A stretch of DNA of 64,000 nt, taken from Ascaphus truei (lineage: Eukaryota; Chordata; Amphibia; Anura; Ascaphidae). Position numbers and translations under genes: made by a program. Below are positions 1 to 13,698 of this stretch, one piece after another. Position 1 is the first letter of the stretch. Every line of letters starts with the position of its first letter. The notes beneath the pieces are model-generated. The model was not told where the DNA came from and did no database searches. It saw only the letters and a list, made by a program, of their open reading frames with translations. The DNA lies in assembly GCA_036426205.1 (NCBI GenBank), contig CM071570.1, positions 52,002,984-52,066,983 of the forward strand. Direction: 5' to 3'.

Positions 1-3000
1 CACATAAAAATCTCCATTAATAGCTCTGCTTTAATAACGCGCCTTAACGTTTGACCAATGCGCATGTGAAGTGTATTGGAGAATGTGTCTCTGAGACAGG
101 AAAATCCCCATTAATTGCGCTCCTACTTTGCAGAACGGATGTTATTTTTGCATCTCATTAGTTTTGTGGATCCCCATTAAAAAAATAACGTCCGTTCCCT
201 ATTTCGAGAACATAACGTTAGTAGGTCCAAATGACCTAAACTCAGAGAATCTACCCCATTGCTAGCACAAGAAAAGTATGAATGCAGGATCTTAATCCCG
301 TATGCTGCTACTATAGATGAGCCTGCAATGCATTGTCCAGCATGACAAGGCAGGCCTAGGGAAAGGATTAAGCTTCCGGTGAATTAGTTTCCACTGCACA
401 AAAGATAGAATGTGCATGTGTCCTATGCAATTCCCTAACTGTATTCTTGTTTCTTTGTCTGTAATTCTGTGCACTGCTAGTCATTGTTCTGAGGAGATCA
501 TAGCAAAACATAGGCCGAGTTCCACAAAAGGGTGACAAGCCCAAATGAATGGGAGTAAAGACATACAAAAGTTTAGCACCCTTTTATGGATCTCGGTCAT
601 AGTTAGTAAAGTACTGTAGCAAGATAAAATATTGTTGAAATACTTGAAATGAAGTACCTTTATTTTATTGATTGCTGGCAACACACTTTCTTAACATCTT
701 TGTTGGCAGAAGTGCATATAATGAGTTATGGTTAATATACTAAATAATGGTGTAATTAGCTTTTGTGCTAACATTTCACAAACTTATTTTCAGTTCCCCT
801 CCCACCCCCCAAATTCGAGGAAACTTTGTAGGCTATTTTTTTTAATGAGCGAAAAGGCTGTTCGTGTAACTTGCTCATTTTATTCCCATCAATGTATCCA
901 TTCAATTGTGTACCCTGCATAACAGTGTGCCAGTGGGTTTTAATTTACAATCTGAGTTGTTTGACACAAATAAAACACAAAAATCCATGTTGGTGCCCTT
1001 TGAAACCACAGCTTTCAGAGTTGGTGATAATGATCAGATCCTTCCCATTGTCTTTATAATAAGTAATTTGACATGCATGATGTATAAACAAATCTGGTTC
1101 CAGGGGATCAGGATTGCCAATTACCCTCCTACCCCCAGTTGGAAATTCACCTTAAAACATAGAAATGTAAAAATATATATAACATTTCAGCCTATAGAAC
1201 GAAACAATAATTTGAGTTTGGTCCTAAGTGGAATTGCACATATTGTATAAATCCTGTTTCAGTCATTTTGTTCCATTTTCCACCCCTGAGATGCAGTGCC
1301 CTAAAAAATGAAATTTCATGAATAGCTGCCACAAAACTCACAGAAGAAAAAGAAAACATATCAATAATCCCTTCATTTTGGGGAATTTTTGAAAAGTGAA
1401 ACAGTGCTATGCTTGGTAAATTAAATCATTCTGCATCATAATATGAATCTAGCCCTACATGCATTTTGAAGAGGAGTGCTGCTTCAAAACACGAAAATGA
1501 AACAAAATATACACCGATTAGGAACATTCAGTACAAATGTAATAAGTCGACAAGAAATAAAAAAGTCTTTAATGTTGTCTGGGTGTCTACTGTGGAAATA
1601 TGACAAAGCAATTTATTTAATTCATAAACACTGAAAAACATAATAGATCAAGTGTACATCAAAGATAAGCAAAGCTTAAAAAGGTGCCCTTTTCTGTCAG
1701 CAGCTAAGGTAATATCGACTGAGTGTGAATTTCATTGATGCTGGTTTTAATTGACTGCGAACAATAGAAATCTAATAAAAGTGTGAGTCAATGATCAAAG
1801 CAGTGTGCCTGGAGCATCAATAAAAGCGAGCGTCTGAATTCATGATGGTGCAGCATTTGGGTTTCTTCCTGGCAGTCTGATCATATCTGCAGATTTCAGT
1901 TCCACTCCATCAAGCTTGGAAATTAGGTTGTAGATCATCGTCGCGTCTGTTTTACAGTCAATAACAATCACCACAGGTAATCTTTCCCAATGCCTGGCCA
2001 GATGTATTCCACGCGCACTTACATTGACCCTTTTCCATTAATACATTTCACTCTCATCCTATAAATGTAGATTTTTAACCCATTCCTAGTTGCTGAACTG
2101 AACCTACAGATTATAAACTCTGTGAGAGCAGATGGCAGCACTGAAAAGGAACTGCCCAGTGTCGGTGTGAGAGGCACACAGCAAATTTACTCATTTCATG
2201 CAATATTTTATTTTGCTGAACGTGCAAAACGTGCTCCCTTCCAGTACTGTACCTAGGATTGAGGGCAATTGGTAATTTACCTGAGGGTGAGATTGTAATA
2301 AAGACAAATATACAGGGGAGTGTGTTTACATGGTTTATTAGCATTGAATAGATTGTGCACAATAGCTCACACAATGTGTTATAAATAAGGAGCCTCCCCA
2401 AATAACAGAGCTTCCCTAATTACACATTTTGGAAGATTGCAACACAAGTATACACAGATTTAGGATCTCTAACAACAATGTAACATTTTGGTTATCCTGA
2501 AATCCTTCTGCATGCTACCAGCAATCGATACCCATCAATGCAAACACAAGGCACACAAGGCACACAAGGGGGGAGGGGGGTTATTGTGAATACCTCTGAA
2601 TCAAAAGGATCTTGTAAATGTTTTAGTAAAGACGAAACCACCCAGTAGTGTCTCGCAATATGCTTTTATAATATACCTCTGCTTAAACTGGGTGCATTTC
2701 TAGGGGTATTTTACTAAAGCACAGTCGCTGATGCAGCACAATATCTATATCTCATCTACCGGTATATTGAATGTCAACAGCTAATGAGCTTTGGTGAATG
2801 ATCCCATAGTAACCAATCAGTATGTTCGTGCTCTGTAATACGTTGCTCTATACATTGCTCCATACATTGCTCCCTTCACTGAACCTCCTTTCTCCATCAG
2901 GTGATATTGGTGCAATGCTGCAAACTCAAAGAACTGAGGGGCTAATTGAAGTCTATTTGTTTACAGTATTTATTACCCCATGATTCTAGTGATGTGATCA

Positions 3001-6000
3001 GGCTGTATTGCTAGTGTTACTTCTTCGATCGTGACAGTAAAACTTGAGTTATGATTGTGCTGAATTTGTTTTATATATTCTTTTTATATGTAGGGTATCT
3101 TCAACTCTGCATTTATTGTATATATTTCCCTCCATGTTCTATATTAACCCTCTGCAATAAATGAAGCAGATCTGGCACATAGTAAATGATGTTCTTTGTG
3201 CTGATTCAGTCCTCGGTGGATTGTTATTAAGATATACAGGGCATTAATTAAAGAATTGTCACACAATGTGGCGAAAAACAAGACACAAACAACACTCCTG
3301 CATCAATTTCTCTCACGTACACACCCTGCGGTGAGTACTACTCTAGTAGTAATACTCACAAAGGGGGGTCTTTCTGAAGTATTGCTGTGTAAATGCTGAA
3401 AATGTGTATTCTTCAAATGTATTTTGTTTTGCAGGATACTACAAATGTTGTGAATATGCATTTATAAATTAATCCATGCCTCATATTTGGTACGAATTAA
3501 CTACATTAAAAATCTGCAAATTCAGAATGAAATATTCTGTGACTTTTCTGACATCTTTGACCAAAGTGGTGAAAACACGGTTGCAATTTAAAAAATAAAA
3601 ATAAAACAATGTAACTGCTTTTCGTGGGTGCACATTTACAGTTTGCAGTTTTTTTTAATGGAGAAAAAACAGGACTTTGTCTTGGACAAATGTTGTGCTA
3701 TGTTTGTTCAACTACTGTGAGAATTTCGCAGTAGGCAAACTTTGACACATGACCACATGTAGAAGTAGAAGCAGAAATCCTGCCTTTAATGATCTCTATT
3801 GCACAATGTATGTAGTTTACTTTTAGGAGTTAATTTAGTAGATTTGGTGTGGTTGTGTCTCTTACCTGAACTTCTTGGGAAAGATCAATTAAAGCCTTTC
3901 CGAAAAAAAATATGCAGTATAAATCAACGTTTAAACCTTGCAACAGAAAGCAGATTGAATAAAAATCAGCATGTTTTGGGTGAAAAAAGAGCCCAAGGTG
4001 ATAAAAAGTTGTCAGTACAAGTATCAATCCAAACAAGAGAGGAAAAGCTTCAAGAGTTACACTAAAATCCTGTTTGTGTCCAATTAAAGATGTTCCATTC
4101 CAGCTCTGCAAATCCAGAAGTGGGCTAGCTCTGTAAGAGTACTTACTTATCCAGGCCTTGCTTCATTACAGCTACCTATCCAGTGCTGTACATGCAGCTT
4201 CTTTCTCCACAATGTAAAGCTGCAGCTCATAAGTGCATGTTTGTTTGTTTTTACAATGCACATACTGTACAGATGTCTTGATATTTTGAGATGAGTTCCA
4301 GCCTTGGCTCCTGCAGGAACATACACGGGTACATCATTTTGTTATCCAATTTGCTTCTGCACTTTCATCTGCCTCTCTCCCCATTCCACACCCAATTATT
4401 TATTTCCAAGCAGTTTTCAGTGACTGGCTTTATGTGCTTCACGCATTCAGTGTGAATATCACAGGCTGCAGCCTCTTTCTGCCTCATTGGTTTCCAACAT
4501 TTTTTCACCCACTGCTATTCAGAAATGTTCCTCTCAAAAGTATCAGACACTGCAGAGCTTCTGAGCCCAACCCACATTTTATACACCTTTTCAGGTGTAC
4601 TGTGGGGTTATTTACAAATGAATTATGAAATTAACCAAACCAAATGATTGGAAAGGTGGCATTGTACAATAATAAATATCTCATACACTTAACATTCCCA
4701 AACACTGTCTTCTTTATTATTCCATCTATGGAGTACAATAAAGCAGCAGAGAAAATAGGACAACAAAATAATACAATAGTAATAATAAAAAATATACTAT
4801 ATTGTGAAAATAAAGTTCTAATACTATTATGGTTTAAAAAAAAAAAAAAGATTAAACGCAGTCTATTATCAAAGCTGACCACAATAGGAAACCTTTATTG
4901 GTAATGGGGAATACATAATACCATTAGAAGGAATGCTAGGCGTTAATACATTTTGTAATCCCACTATTTGCAGCACTCTGCAGAGTTGTGATACTCCGAT
5001 TGCTCCTTCTCAAATACAGTTTTAGTGTAGCCTGTTCTACTGGTAAATGGACTAACCTGACTGTCCTTTATAGTTATAGCTGCACACAAGCTTTAAGGGC
5101 CTCACAAGCCTCTTATTTAGACGTAAACCTTAACGAGCACACGGTATTTGTAACATGCTGTTTTTTTTACATAATGCATAATGCCTTTAAGACCAACAAT
5201 GACTGAATATTTTCTTCTCTACAATCTGCATTACAATGTATAAATTATTGACACGTTTCTTTGGCAATGTAGGTTAGCATCAGTAAAAACGATGTGGTTT
5301 AAATTGCTAACACATACAGTATCATTATTATGTGGATGTCAGGGAAACCTACCCCCAGTTAATCTAGTTGTTTTGTATACATCATAGGGTAGTGTGTTTA
5401 ATTTAGAGGGGGAGCTGTTAGTTTGATTTTGCAAAATCACAACATAGTGAGAACAATTTAACAATGCAATTGTCTTCCTTAAACATATAATCCTAAAAAA
5501 AAGAATCAGCTTTCGTATCTGTCTCGGGTGCCAGTAGATGAACCAGGAATACCTAGCCAGTTTAGGGGGGGAAATCCAACGTCCAAAAAGTCACAGGACT
5601 CGTCAAATACTTAAACAGCTATTATTTGAATGCATCCAATACGACAAAAGTTAGAAATCGTATATTCAACTGCTGTACTATTGGATGTATTAAAATAATA
5701 ACGGTTTAAGTATTTGGTGAGTGCTATGGCTTTTTGAACGTTAAACATATGAATCATAGTTAAAGTAAATATTTGACATTTTACTGTTTTGTTTTCTTAG
5801 TTAACGAAGGTTATTATCATCGAGATATCTGAATGGGGGGGGGGGGCACTACAGTAGTTCTTTCAATACAATTCAACCTCTAGCTCACCGATATCTTGTT
5901 TGAAGGCCTTGTAAGATAAAAAAAGAGGGAGTGACTTTTCCAATTCAGGACATAGCAAAATTAAGCAAAAGAAGTAGCTAGAAGAAATAAAAAAACCACT

Positions 6001-8469
6001 GTGTTTAAAAATAAATATCCCCACCTAATTATAATTCCTTTACTCATGTCACTGCCAATGTTTTCATTAAGTCCTATGAGGAACTTTGCATCTTTAAATC
6101 TGACATTCTTTAAAATAAGAAGAGAAAATGTATGCATGGGAATATAAAAGCAGTGATACACTTAGTCCGATAGTCAAGTCCCCAGGTTGCAAAACGAGGG
6201 CAAAAAAACGGTGTCACCTATTTCAAGGAAAAAATGGATATTAGCTTCAATAACTCTGGTACAACATTTTCTCACCAGTTTTGACCCAAGATCTGCAGTC
6301 TGGAGACTTTGATAAATAAACCCCTTTGTCGCCTTATCTTAGATGTGCAAGTGGACCGGAACCAGTTTATAAGTATCCATGGACCTTACTACTATCCCCA
6401 GGGACTTTCCTTATGTTCCTATTTCAACTAATTCTCAGAGCACTGCAACTCATCTCTTCCTCTCTATGATATAATTATACATGGACAAAGTGTTGTGACA
6501 AAATACACGTACTGTATGTTATCTTAATACAAAAAGGAGACGGGATAGGTGATCTTTTTTCTTATTTAATGAGTAGGTAGGGATTCTAAATATGACATGT
6601 GAAACCTCAGTCAGTGTCAGAGTAGTGTAGTAAGATTCCTCTTTAATCCCTCCGTGTGGAGATTCCTTGGGACAGCATACAGTAAATCTGTTATTGATCT
6701 TCTGTATCCTTGCCCTGCTTTTTGTTTTCTTCTTTATTACACGTTTCACGCTGCAGCACAGATAACAGAGCATATAGACGTACTGCTTATGCACAGATAA
6801 ATACAGGAGTCAGGAAGTGTGGCAATGAAGAAGAAACCCAGCGGAATACATGAGGAGCAAATATGAGATTGAAGGATAGCTGATAAAATAAATAGAGGAG
6901 GCGTATGGACAAATGCGGTTGATAAAGGATGGGAAGGCAAACAGTAATGTGCAGACGGATAAACACGAAAGAATGAGGATACCAACATGCACAGTATTTC
7001 CAGAGTAACAGTGAGATATATCATGGGCCCCTTAAATACCCTGGGTATAGAAATATTTGGTACTGTAGCTTAGTGTTGCATTTTTGGCTCCTCCAAACTG
7101 CATCCCACAATCAACTTACATTACCTGGCATCGCTGCCCTTTGGCATTATACAGAACTGGTCTTTGTGCTCACAGAGGAGCACGTGTGCGCAGCCACAAT
7201 ACTTATACTAGACAATGACGGGATGTACAAATAGTAGATTAACTGGAAACATTTCGCTCACTTCAAAATACAGTCACTGTATTAAATACTCCCACAGCCA
7301 ACCATTGTATGCCGCTCAAGTTAAACCAGCAATTGTAATTGTAGCTAGTGGAATATGCACTGCAAGACAATATACCAGAAGATTTGGACAATCTATGTAA
7401 GGGAAGTCTAGCATGATAACTACTGTACACTGCAAGACAAGACATTCATAAATACCATTGCGGCAAATCAAAGTGTTTCCTGCCTGGGAATGTTCTCTGG
7501 GAAGAGCCGTAATATTCCCAGCATGGCTCAGAGCAACCTCCGAACAAGAAAACGATCTCAATGATGAAAGAAAAAGAAGACAATAGGGACAGATAAAGGG
7601 GACACTCAAGGTCACTGGGCACTAATAGGCTCAAAAAACTAAATGTAACAGGCACGTTACGATTTTGGTGTTAAGATATGTGATTAAAAAGAAAATAGGA
7701 AACACCAAGTTGTCTATTTCCCCATCATTACATTTAAGATGCTGCTTAGAACAATTAGTGGCTTTGTTGAACGAGCCTCTTCCACCTTGAGCCATAAGGG
7801 ACTGGAATGATGCATACTGAATTCATATTAATTAAATGAGCTGCTGGTGAAATACAAATAGCTAACACTATTCCCAATTTAAATTTTCTTGAATGCCAAA
7901 TGATTTGGCATCACCAGGTGATCTAAAGGATCGCAGAACAGTTATATCACACGGATTCCCAGCTGCATGAAAAGTTGCAGACCTCTTATCGCGATAGAGA
8001 TTCATTTAGATGGGTGAGAATGAGCTGAATTGATGTAGCACAGCTTTCCTGCCACCTATTGTATGGGGGCGTTAGTCTAACTTTACACGGATCAGCTTCC
8101 TCGCTTCAGAAATGCAGGCTATGCTTAAGGAATATAAGGTGGGTAATTCTTAGCCAAAATAATTCCTATTATTTGCTATACATTGTATACATATTTCTGT
8201 TGGTAATTCTTCTGTCGGTGTGGATGCAGCACAGGCACATCTCACCACAACCTTGTGATTATGTTTCACAGTATAACCTTTGCAGACAGGATATCATTGT
8301 CAAAATTTCTCAGGTTATTCTACCAATTTAGTTTGTTAATGCAGCTTTTCTATTCAGGGTGGCTTAATGTATCAATATGTATTATGGAATAAGTCTTAAT
8401 TATAATCTTCCTTTTTACCTTCTCGTGGGATACAGCGAGGTGAATTGCATTTGCTCTTCCGCTAACTAG
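1..8469. other. Upstream flank of LAMP5, no gene recognised
   Basis: I see no convincing exon here on either strand. The open frames are short, lack splice context and resemble no protein I know. The sequence is AT-rich and mostly unique-looking, with one clear palindromic MITE (5578-5742) and short homopolymer runs such as the G tract near 5836-5846. The first exon of LAMP5 (5' UTR and signal peptide) should lie either here or beyond the left edge, but I could not identify it. The stretches near 1690-1980 and 3800-4110 are free of obvious repeats and could be conserved non-coding sequence. That is only a guess and needs alignment to other vertebrates. Confidence 0.5.
5578..5742. repeat. Palindromic MITE-like element
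   Basis: Two inverted arms of about 70 bp meet near 5660. The left arm begins AACGTCCAAAAAG and the right arm ends as the complement of AACGTTCAAAAAG. Inside, CAAATACTTAAAC on the left matches the complement of GTTTAAGTATTTG on the right, and the arms meet around TGCATCCAATA and TATTGGATGTA. There is no coding capacity, so this is probably a non-autonomous DNA transposon. I did not find a clear target duplication, and the superfamily is unknown. Confidence 0.6.
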
Positions 8470-8490
8470 TTCAGCACCTCGGACAGCTCC
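8470..8490 (+). promoter_or_regulatory. RE1/NRSE silencer site (REST binding)
   Basis: A 21-bp match to the canonical RE1 element. The left half-site is TTCAGCACC, then a two-base spacer, then GGACAGC followed by TCC. By eye it agrees with the common consensus at 19 of 21 positions, and both half-sites are intact at canonical spacing. REST (NRSF) binds RE1 and silences neuronal genes outside neurons. The site lies 462 bp upstream of the second LAMP5 exon, hence in intron 1 or near the promoter. LAMP5 is a neuron-restricted gene in other vertebrates, so the location makes sense. Binding itself is an inference. Confidence 0.8.
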
Positions 8491-8951
8491 CTGTACATCT
8501 GCCTGTATGTGCTGCATTGAGGGTGAGGGGACACGGCTGTAGTGTGCTCTGTAGCTCGCTTGAAGGATCCTCTTGGATATTATCTGGCAGCATTTCGGGG
8601 GCTTTGGAAAAGGTCATATGAAGCATGAATTCCAGGGGCAGCACACCCACCACTGTCCTGGGACTGCAAGTATTTATCCTTCTTTTCTGTACGTGTTTTC
8701 CTATCGAAGTTGCATTTCTTTAATAGAGGGGTTTCCCGCACGTTTTCGCATAGCATTTATATATACATACTGAATTTATCTTTGCTTAAATCTTAATGAG
8801 CAAAAGCACCATATCTGTCAATGTTAATTTACATAGAGGTTATGGTCTCACTATTTAGTTACAGAACTGGGCAACATTTACATTAAGCAAGTGAGCGAAT
8901 CCATGATAGTTGGCTTAAAATGATAACTGACCATGTATCTTTGTTTGACAG

Positions 8952-9124
8952 ACATTTTTGGTCATAACGTGGCAGAGCAAGAAGTTGAAAACCTTTCAGG
9001 TCTATCCACGAATCCTGAAAAATATATATTTGCGGTTCGAGAAAATGGGACAACGTGTCTTATGGCTGAATTCTCAGCTAAAATAATGGTACCCTATGAA
9101 GTACCTGCTAGCAATGAAGTGGAC
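8952..9124 (+). CDS. LAMP5: LAMP5 second exon (start of luminal domain)
   Basis: This exon codes for the start of the mature luminal part of lysosome-associated membrane protein family member 5 (BAD-LAMP), a type I membrane protein of neuronal endosomes and synaptic vesicles. The translation includes [17 protein letters not shown] and [13 protein letters not shown], nearly identical to human LAMP5. It carries an N-glycosylation sequon (NGT) and the first luminal cysteine. The acceptor is TTTGACAG at 8944-8951 and the donor is GTAAGG at 9125. The exon starts in phase 1 (one base comes from exon 1) and ends in phase 0. An ATG at 8933 in the same frame lies inside the intron and is not the start. 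The signal-peptide exon was not found. Confidence 0.95.
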
Positions 9125-9471
9125 GTAAGGATTCCTTTACAATCACACATCTTAATATAGCTGTCTGCATTCAATAAGCACTGTAGCAGTATGCACACAT
9201 TAGGAATATGTTATGTCATTACATAGAGTAGTTGCCAAGGAGAAAAAATCAAAGAGCCATGTTAAAGTTTAGTTGTCTTTCACGTTGTTATTTCCTAAAG
9301 GCTACCTGAATTGTGTTTATGGTTTTAAATATTTTAGTTAAAAAGTAAAGGGTGGCTCATGGTGGTTTGAATATTACATCACCTGTGCATATGCCATAAT
9401 TTCTCCCATCATTTTTACCTCCAGTCATCACATGTAGAATATCATTTTTGTTGTCATTTTTCTGATTTCAG

Positions 9472-9603
9472 TGGATTTCAGAAGAAGCAAACATTCAAAT
9501 ACCCAGAAGTGCAGATATAAAAGGGAAATGCGGAAATAACGAGACTGAGCTACACTTGTCCTGGATGGACAATGCTTACATCCTGAGGCTGTTTTTCGCT
9601 AAG
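9472..9603 (+). CDS. LAMP5: LAMP5 third exon (luminal domain)
   Basis: A 132-bp exon of 44 codons in phase 0 at both ends. It continues the luminal LAMP-like domain: WISEEANIQIPRSADIKG, then KCGNNETELHLSWMDNAY and ILRLFFAK. The human protein has the same arrangement, with the second luminal cysteine in KGRCG; here it is KGKCG. A sequon (NET) is present. The acceptor is TGATTTCAG ending at 9471 and the donor is GTACTT at 9604. The intron between this exon and the previous one is only 347 bp. The residues agree with the LAMP5 family closely enough that no other LAMP paralogue fits better. Confidence 0.95.
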
Positions 9604-9754
9604 GTACTTCAATATATGATTTTCAAGTTGCAAAGATACTTAATGTACATAGCAAATATTGACAGGCAATATTATATGTATACATTTCTACAGTATCTCC
9701 GTATACAGTAAGTTGATATGCTAGTGGGTGGTTAGACAACAGAGACAACAAAAA

Positions 9755-9846
9755 TGAGAGAGAGAGAGGAGAGAGAGAGGAGAGAGAGGAGAGAGAGGAG
9801 AGAGAGGGGAGAGAGGGGAGAGAGGGGAGAGAGGGGAGAGAGGGGA
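9755..9846. repeat. GA-rich microsatellite
   Basis: About 90 bp of GAGAGAG units grading into GAGAGGGGA units. The strand is strongly purine-skewed, so triplex (H-DNA) formation or assembly trouble is possible. It lies 150 bp downstream of the third LAMP5 exon. The long open frame across it is an artefact of the repeat. Confidence 0.9.
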
Positions 9847-10194
9847 TATATTATTTATTTATTTCTATTTATTCACAAACCAAGGGTGGAATCACACTCA
9901 TGGGCTGAAGCTTACAGTAATTCTCCTTTGTCCAAACCTGGCAAATGTGTTTGTTATTGTCATATTTATGGCATTTCAAGCTGAATCCTAGAATGGAAAA
10001 AATTACTTGATAAGTGTTGGAACATTCAATGCTCATTTAAAGCTGAAGACCAAGCAATATCCTACATGTGTGTGTGTGTTTTTTTTAATAAATCAATTCT
10101 GTACTATGAGAAAATACTTGTAGCATTTACAAAAACAACAACTCTGAATTACATTTTTAATGTATTATAATGTATCTTGCATTTTTTTGTTTCT

Positions 10195-10535
10195 ATAGCA
10201 GCCATTTACAAAGTCACATCCCCTTCCTCTTCTGAAACAGACTGTGGCACACCCCTTTTTGAGCCCTGCCCTCTTTATAGCAGTGAACCAATTGTATCTA
10301 GTGACTGCCTGGTCACATAATCTTCCCCACAGAACTTTGCATCTTTGGTCCTCTTCTGCTGCACTGAGCCATTTAGTGAACCCCGGAGCCGAATTTGCAC
10401 CGATCGATCAGGAGAACGGATCGATCGGCAACTTAGCTTATTACTTATCATTGTGTGGCTTGTATTGATGCACATGTTAAAGGGGGTGGAAGCTTGGACT
10501 GCTGCTTTAAGTTATAGCATTTTAGCATGTTTGCA
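10195..10535 (+). repeat. Interspersed repeat with a second copy at 49490-49632
   Basis: The segment around 10400-10510 (GGAGAACGGATCGATCGGCAAC, written here only in part as GGATCGATCGGCAACTT, then TTACTTATCATTGTGTGG and AGCTTGGACTGCTGCTTTA) is matched closely at 49508-49632 on the same strand. The flank at 10050-10110 (CAATATCCTACATGTG) also recurs near 40996. I do not know the family. It looks like a MITE or a deleted DNA transposon, with no coding capacity. Confidence 0.55.
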
Positions 10536-11430
10536 CTGTTAAGTAGTGCATCAGGAGCAGGTGTGATTAAGATGATTAGGCAGTTCTGGCAAGAGTCTGG
10601 ATATGTTTTTTGTCTGCCACTTTTTGTGCAGAACTGTTTCCTAGACTTTGATTACAAAAAAAGCTTTTAAAAATACCTTTCTTCCTAAATTGCGTTGTAT
10701 TGCTCTGATAGCAGAAAATTGGCTGCACATATTTCAAAAGTAATGGATGCACACTGTAGGGTCTGATCCAATGTATTATCTTTTCAAAGAGCCCCTTTAT
10801 AGCTTCTCCTTGTGTTTGAGACAGGTAACAAAAAGAATCCTGTTCCACACAAGCATAGCAGAGTTCTCGTCTGAGCTTATACTGCAGACACCTTGAATTA
10901 TTGTCAAATATACTTATTTAATATAACATTTTACATAACTGCCAACTAATTATCATTATTGTGAATAATGATATAGGAAGGTCTTCAGATCTTTTTTAAT
11001 TGTAGCAAAATTATTAAGAGACCAGCAAATAGAAGTACGAAACTAGATCGGGATCATTATCATGCTGTTGACCTTGAGTATACAGGGAAATGTTTATTTA
11101 AGTGAAAGGTATTTCCTCACTTGGTTTTATTTTGATTGAAGATTATATTAAACATACATTTCCTTTTAAAATAATATTTTATGTGAATGAATGTTCTACT
11201 TGAATGATATTTCAACGGTTTTAATTAGAGTACAATAGTTTATTGATAAGAAGACTTTTATTATTTTAAGGTTTACAGTACATTGAGAAGAATAGATGTG
11301 TGTTAATACATTATTTTTAAAAAGAACATTGTTTATCCTGAAGTGCCAGAAAAGCAGAGCATTGGGTTGTAAGTCCATGTGAAGCAAAAAATAAAAAAAC
11401 AAAGTTAGAAGAATAAGCACTGACAGTGGA

Positions 11431-11675
11431 TATAATAATAATATGTTATTGTATGGCGCTGCTAGTTTTACATAGCGCTTTACTGAGACATTTTTTCAGG
11501 CACAAGTCCATGCCTTGTGGAGCTTAAAATCTATGTTTTTGGTGCCTGAGACACAGGGGATAAATTGACTTGCCCAAGGTCACAAGGAGCCGACACCAGG
11601 AATTGAACCAGGCTCCCCTTCTTCAAACGCTCAGTGCCAGTCAGTGTCTTTTACTCACTGAGCCACTTCCTCTCC
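11431..11675 (-). repeat. tRNA-derived SINE with L2-like tail
   Basis: Read on the - strand, the element begins near 11675 with a tRNA-like pol III promoter: an A-box-like GGCTCAGTGAG and a B-box-like GGTTCAATTCC. It then has CCTTGTGACCTTGGGCAAG, typical of MIR/L2-derived SINE cores, and ends with a CGC(T)ATGTAAAA segment and an AATAATA-type tail at 11431-11445. A second copy in the same orientation is at 29074-29320. Such SINEs rely on the L2 LINE machinery, and L2 copies are present in this window. It is not expected to be active. Confidence 0.75.
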
Positions 11676-13698
11676 GTAATATTTTTTGCTAATTTCCTAT
11701 ATATGTGAAAAGTGTTGGAAATTCTGATTTGTGGGTACCTGTATTGTAACTCTAACCAACCTGTGCTTTAATAAGTTATGATTTGATATGATTTCCTACT
11801 GGAGGACAAAATCCAAAAGCACAAAGGAAAGAGCAAGGAGTGAAAGCCTCAACTATAAAAACCCCACCAAGACTCTGGGCTGATGGACAGTAATAAAACA
11901 TATTTTACTCCAGTTTTACATTTAAGATCCCACAGTTTATATATTCTTCTCACTCCTCCTGAACTTATCTGTGCCTCTTGTGCCTACATGAAACATATAG
12001 CTACATTGTGAGCAGCACAGTAATAAACCAGTTATAATTGGCTTGATGTTTCAAAAGATGTAATTTATGGACATTTAAATACAGAAATACAGATGTAGCA
12101 GATATTATTGCACATGCTAGCTCAATATTTACCTTTGCGTTAACACTGGGGCCTTTGAAAACAAGGGTAACGCGTGCATTATCTCCTTAGCACGTGTGTG
12201 TTAACGCATGTGTTTGTGTGTTATTCCACGTTAACGGGGGCATTACCGCCTGTAGCCAAATTTTTAGGCGCCACTAATCGAACCAAACAAAAACATCAGA
12301 ATTTCTCTTTGCCCAACGACCATGCATTACTTTCTCGCTGCTTCCCTGATTGCATTTTTACACCTACACTATAATACATCTTTCTTCAAATCCTCAATAC
12401 AGCCAGTTGTTTATTAATACTATGTACTATCTTTTGCATACATTTTTACTGAAATGCCGTAATGTTCTGTAAATCAGGGGAATGTGTACTAATGTCAAAA
12501 AGTTACATTTACATTAACCCTTTGCTCAGCAATGTGTTGCTGACCATCCTTGCAGCCAAAGGGTTAAGTAGCATAAAAATATACACACATTTTGAGAAAG
12601 ACCTTAAAAGGGGCGGTTTGAAAAACTCACATTCTCTTCTTACCACTCTTCTAAAAAAAAATCTTACAATCTAAATGATAACAGAGTATGAGTTGAATGT
12701 ATAAGGGAGTAATGGGGTTATATTTTGTTTCAAATGTATTTTCCCCAAACTGAAAATCACACTTTTTATATGTATTACGCAGCTAATTGGTTATTAAAAT
12801 CTCTCAGATGCAAAACAGATGCAATACTGGAGAATAAAGCAGCATCATATTTGTGGGTTGGGTTTCTTGGGATTTTGACAGATTTGGTGCTATGTTGTTA
12901 CCATTATTGTACCAGTTTTGCAAGAGGGGAGAAAAAGTTAAATACAGCATGGCTTGCTAAATCGCAAATTGTAACTTCAGAGTTTTTCCCATACAGATAA
13001 TAATATATACCTGTCTGTCATATTAACAGTAGATTTGTACATTCAAGAGAATTGTTGGCCATTCTCATAATAACATTTTCTACCAATGCACCATTCACCT
13101 GCAAGACATGAGACAGGGTTGAGACTGACTACACCAAGATCACTATTGTCTTGCTAAAAAAAATATAGGGGGCAAAATAAAAGTAGACATAGTATCAAAT
13201 ATTAAGTATATATCACAAAACTCTAATATAGATAAACTCTATATCTAAATTAGTGAACTACTGTTTGAGGTTGGAGTTAGGTCACATAACTCATTTATTG
13301 AAAGAAGAACATATAATCATATACATTGAATGAGGCATTGGGAAGCAAATATGACCCATTTTACTTTAAAGCTTGTGATAAAAAATTTGGACAAGAACGT
13401 GAAAATCATGCATATATGTTGTAATAGGAGCATTTTAGCTTAGGAAAGGTCTTTCAATAGATTTATTATCTAGGTTTAGTATGGACCATACTCCACAAGA
13501 GAAAGATGAAGGAGAATGTCTCTCATAGGTGCATCCAAACACTTTACGTGCCGATAAACAGTTGTAAATATGAATAGACTGCTATATATAAATCCTGGAT
13601 AAATGTCACATGGGGGGGTAACCAACCCGTGGCAAATGACAAATGGCCCAATTGTTTGTGAGGTCAAGAACCCTCCGTGCAAACCCAAAACCCAATGG

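Noticed and set aside
3799..4065. An 88-codon open frame upstream of LAMP5
   Set aside because: No similarity that I recognise and no promoter or splice sites. An equally long frame exists on the other strand at the same place.
8059..8331. Short open frame with a hydrophobic segment as a signal-peptide exon
   Set aside because: The hydrophobic part is flanked by non-matching sequence, and no donor site of the right phase follows it.
8573..8773. Candidate LAMP5 first exon
   Set aside because: The frame has a non-ATG start, no hydrophobic signal peptide and no resemblance to the LAMP5 N-terminus. The donor and phase do not fit the exon at 8952.
11431..11675. A tRNA gene
   Set aside because: A- and B-box-like words exist, but there is no cloverleaf, and the body is a SINE with an L2-like tail and a second copy at 29 kb.
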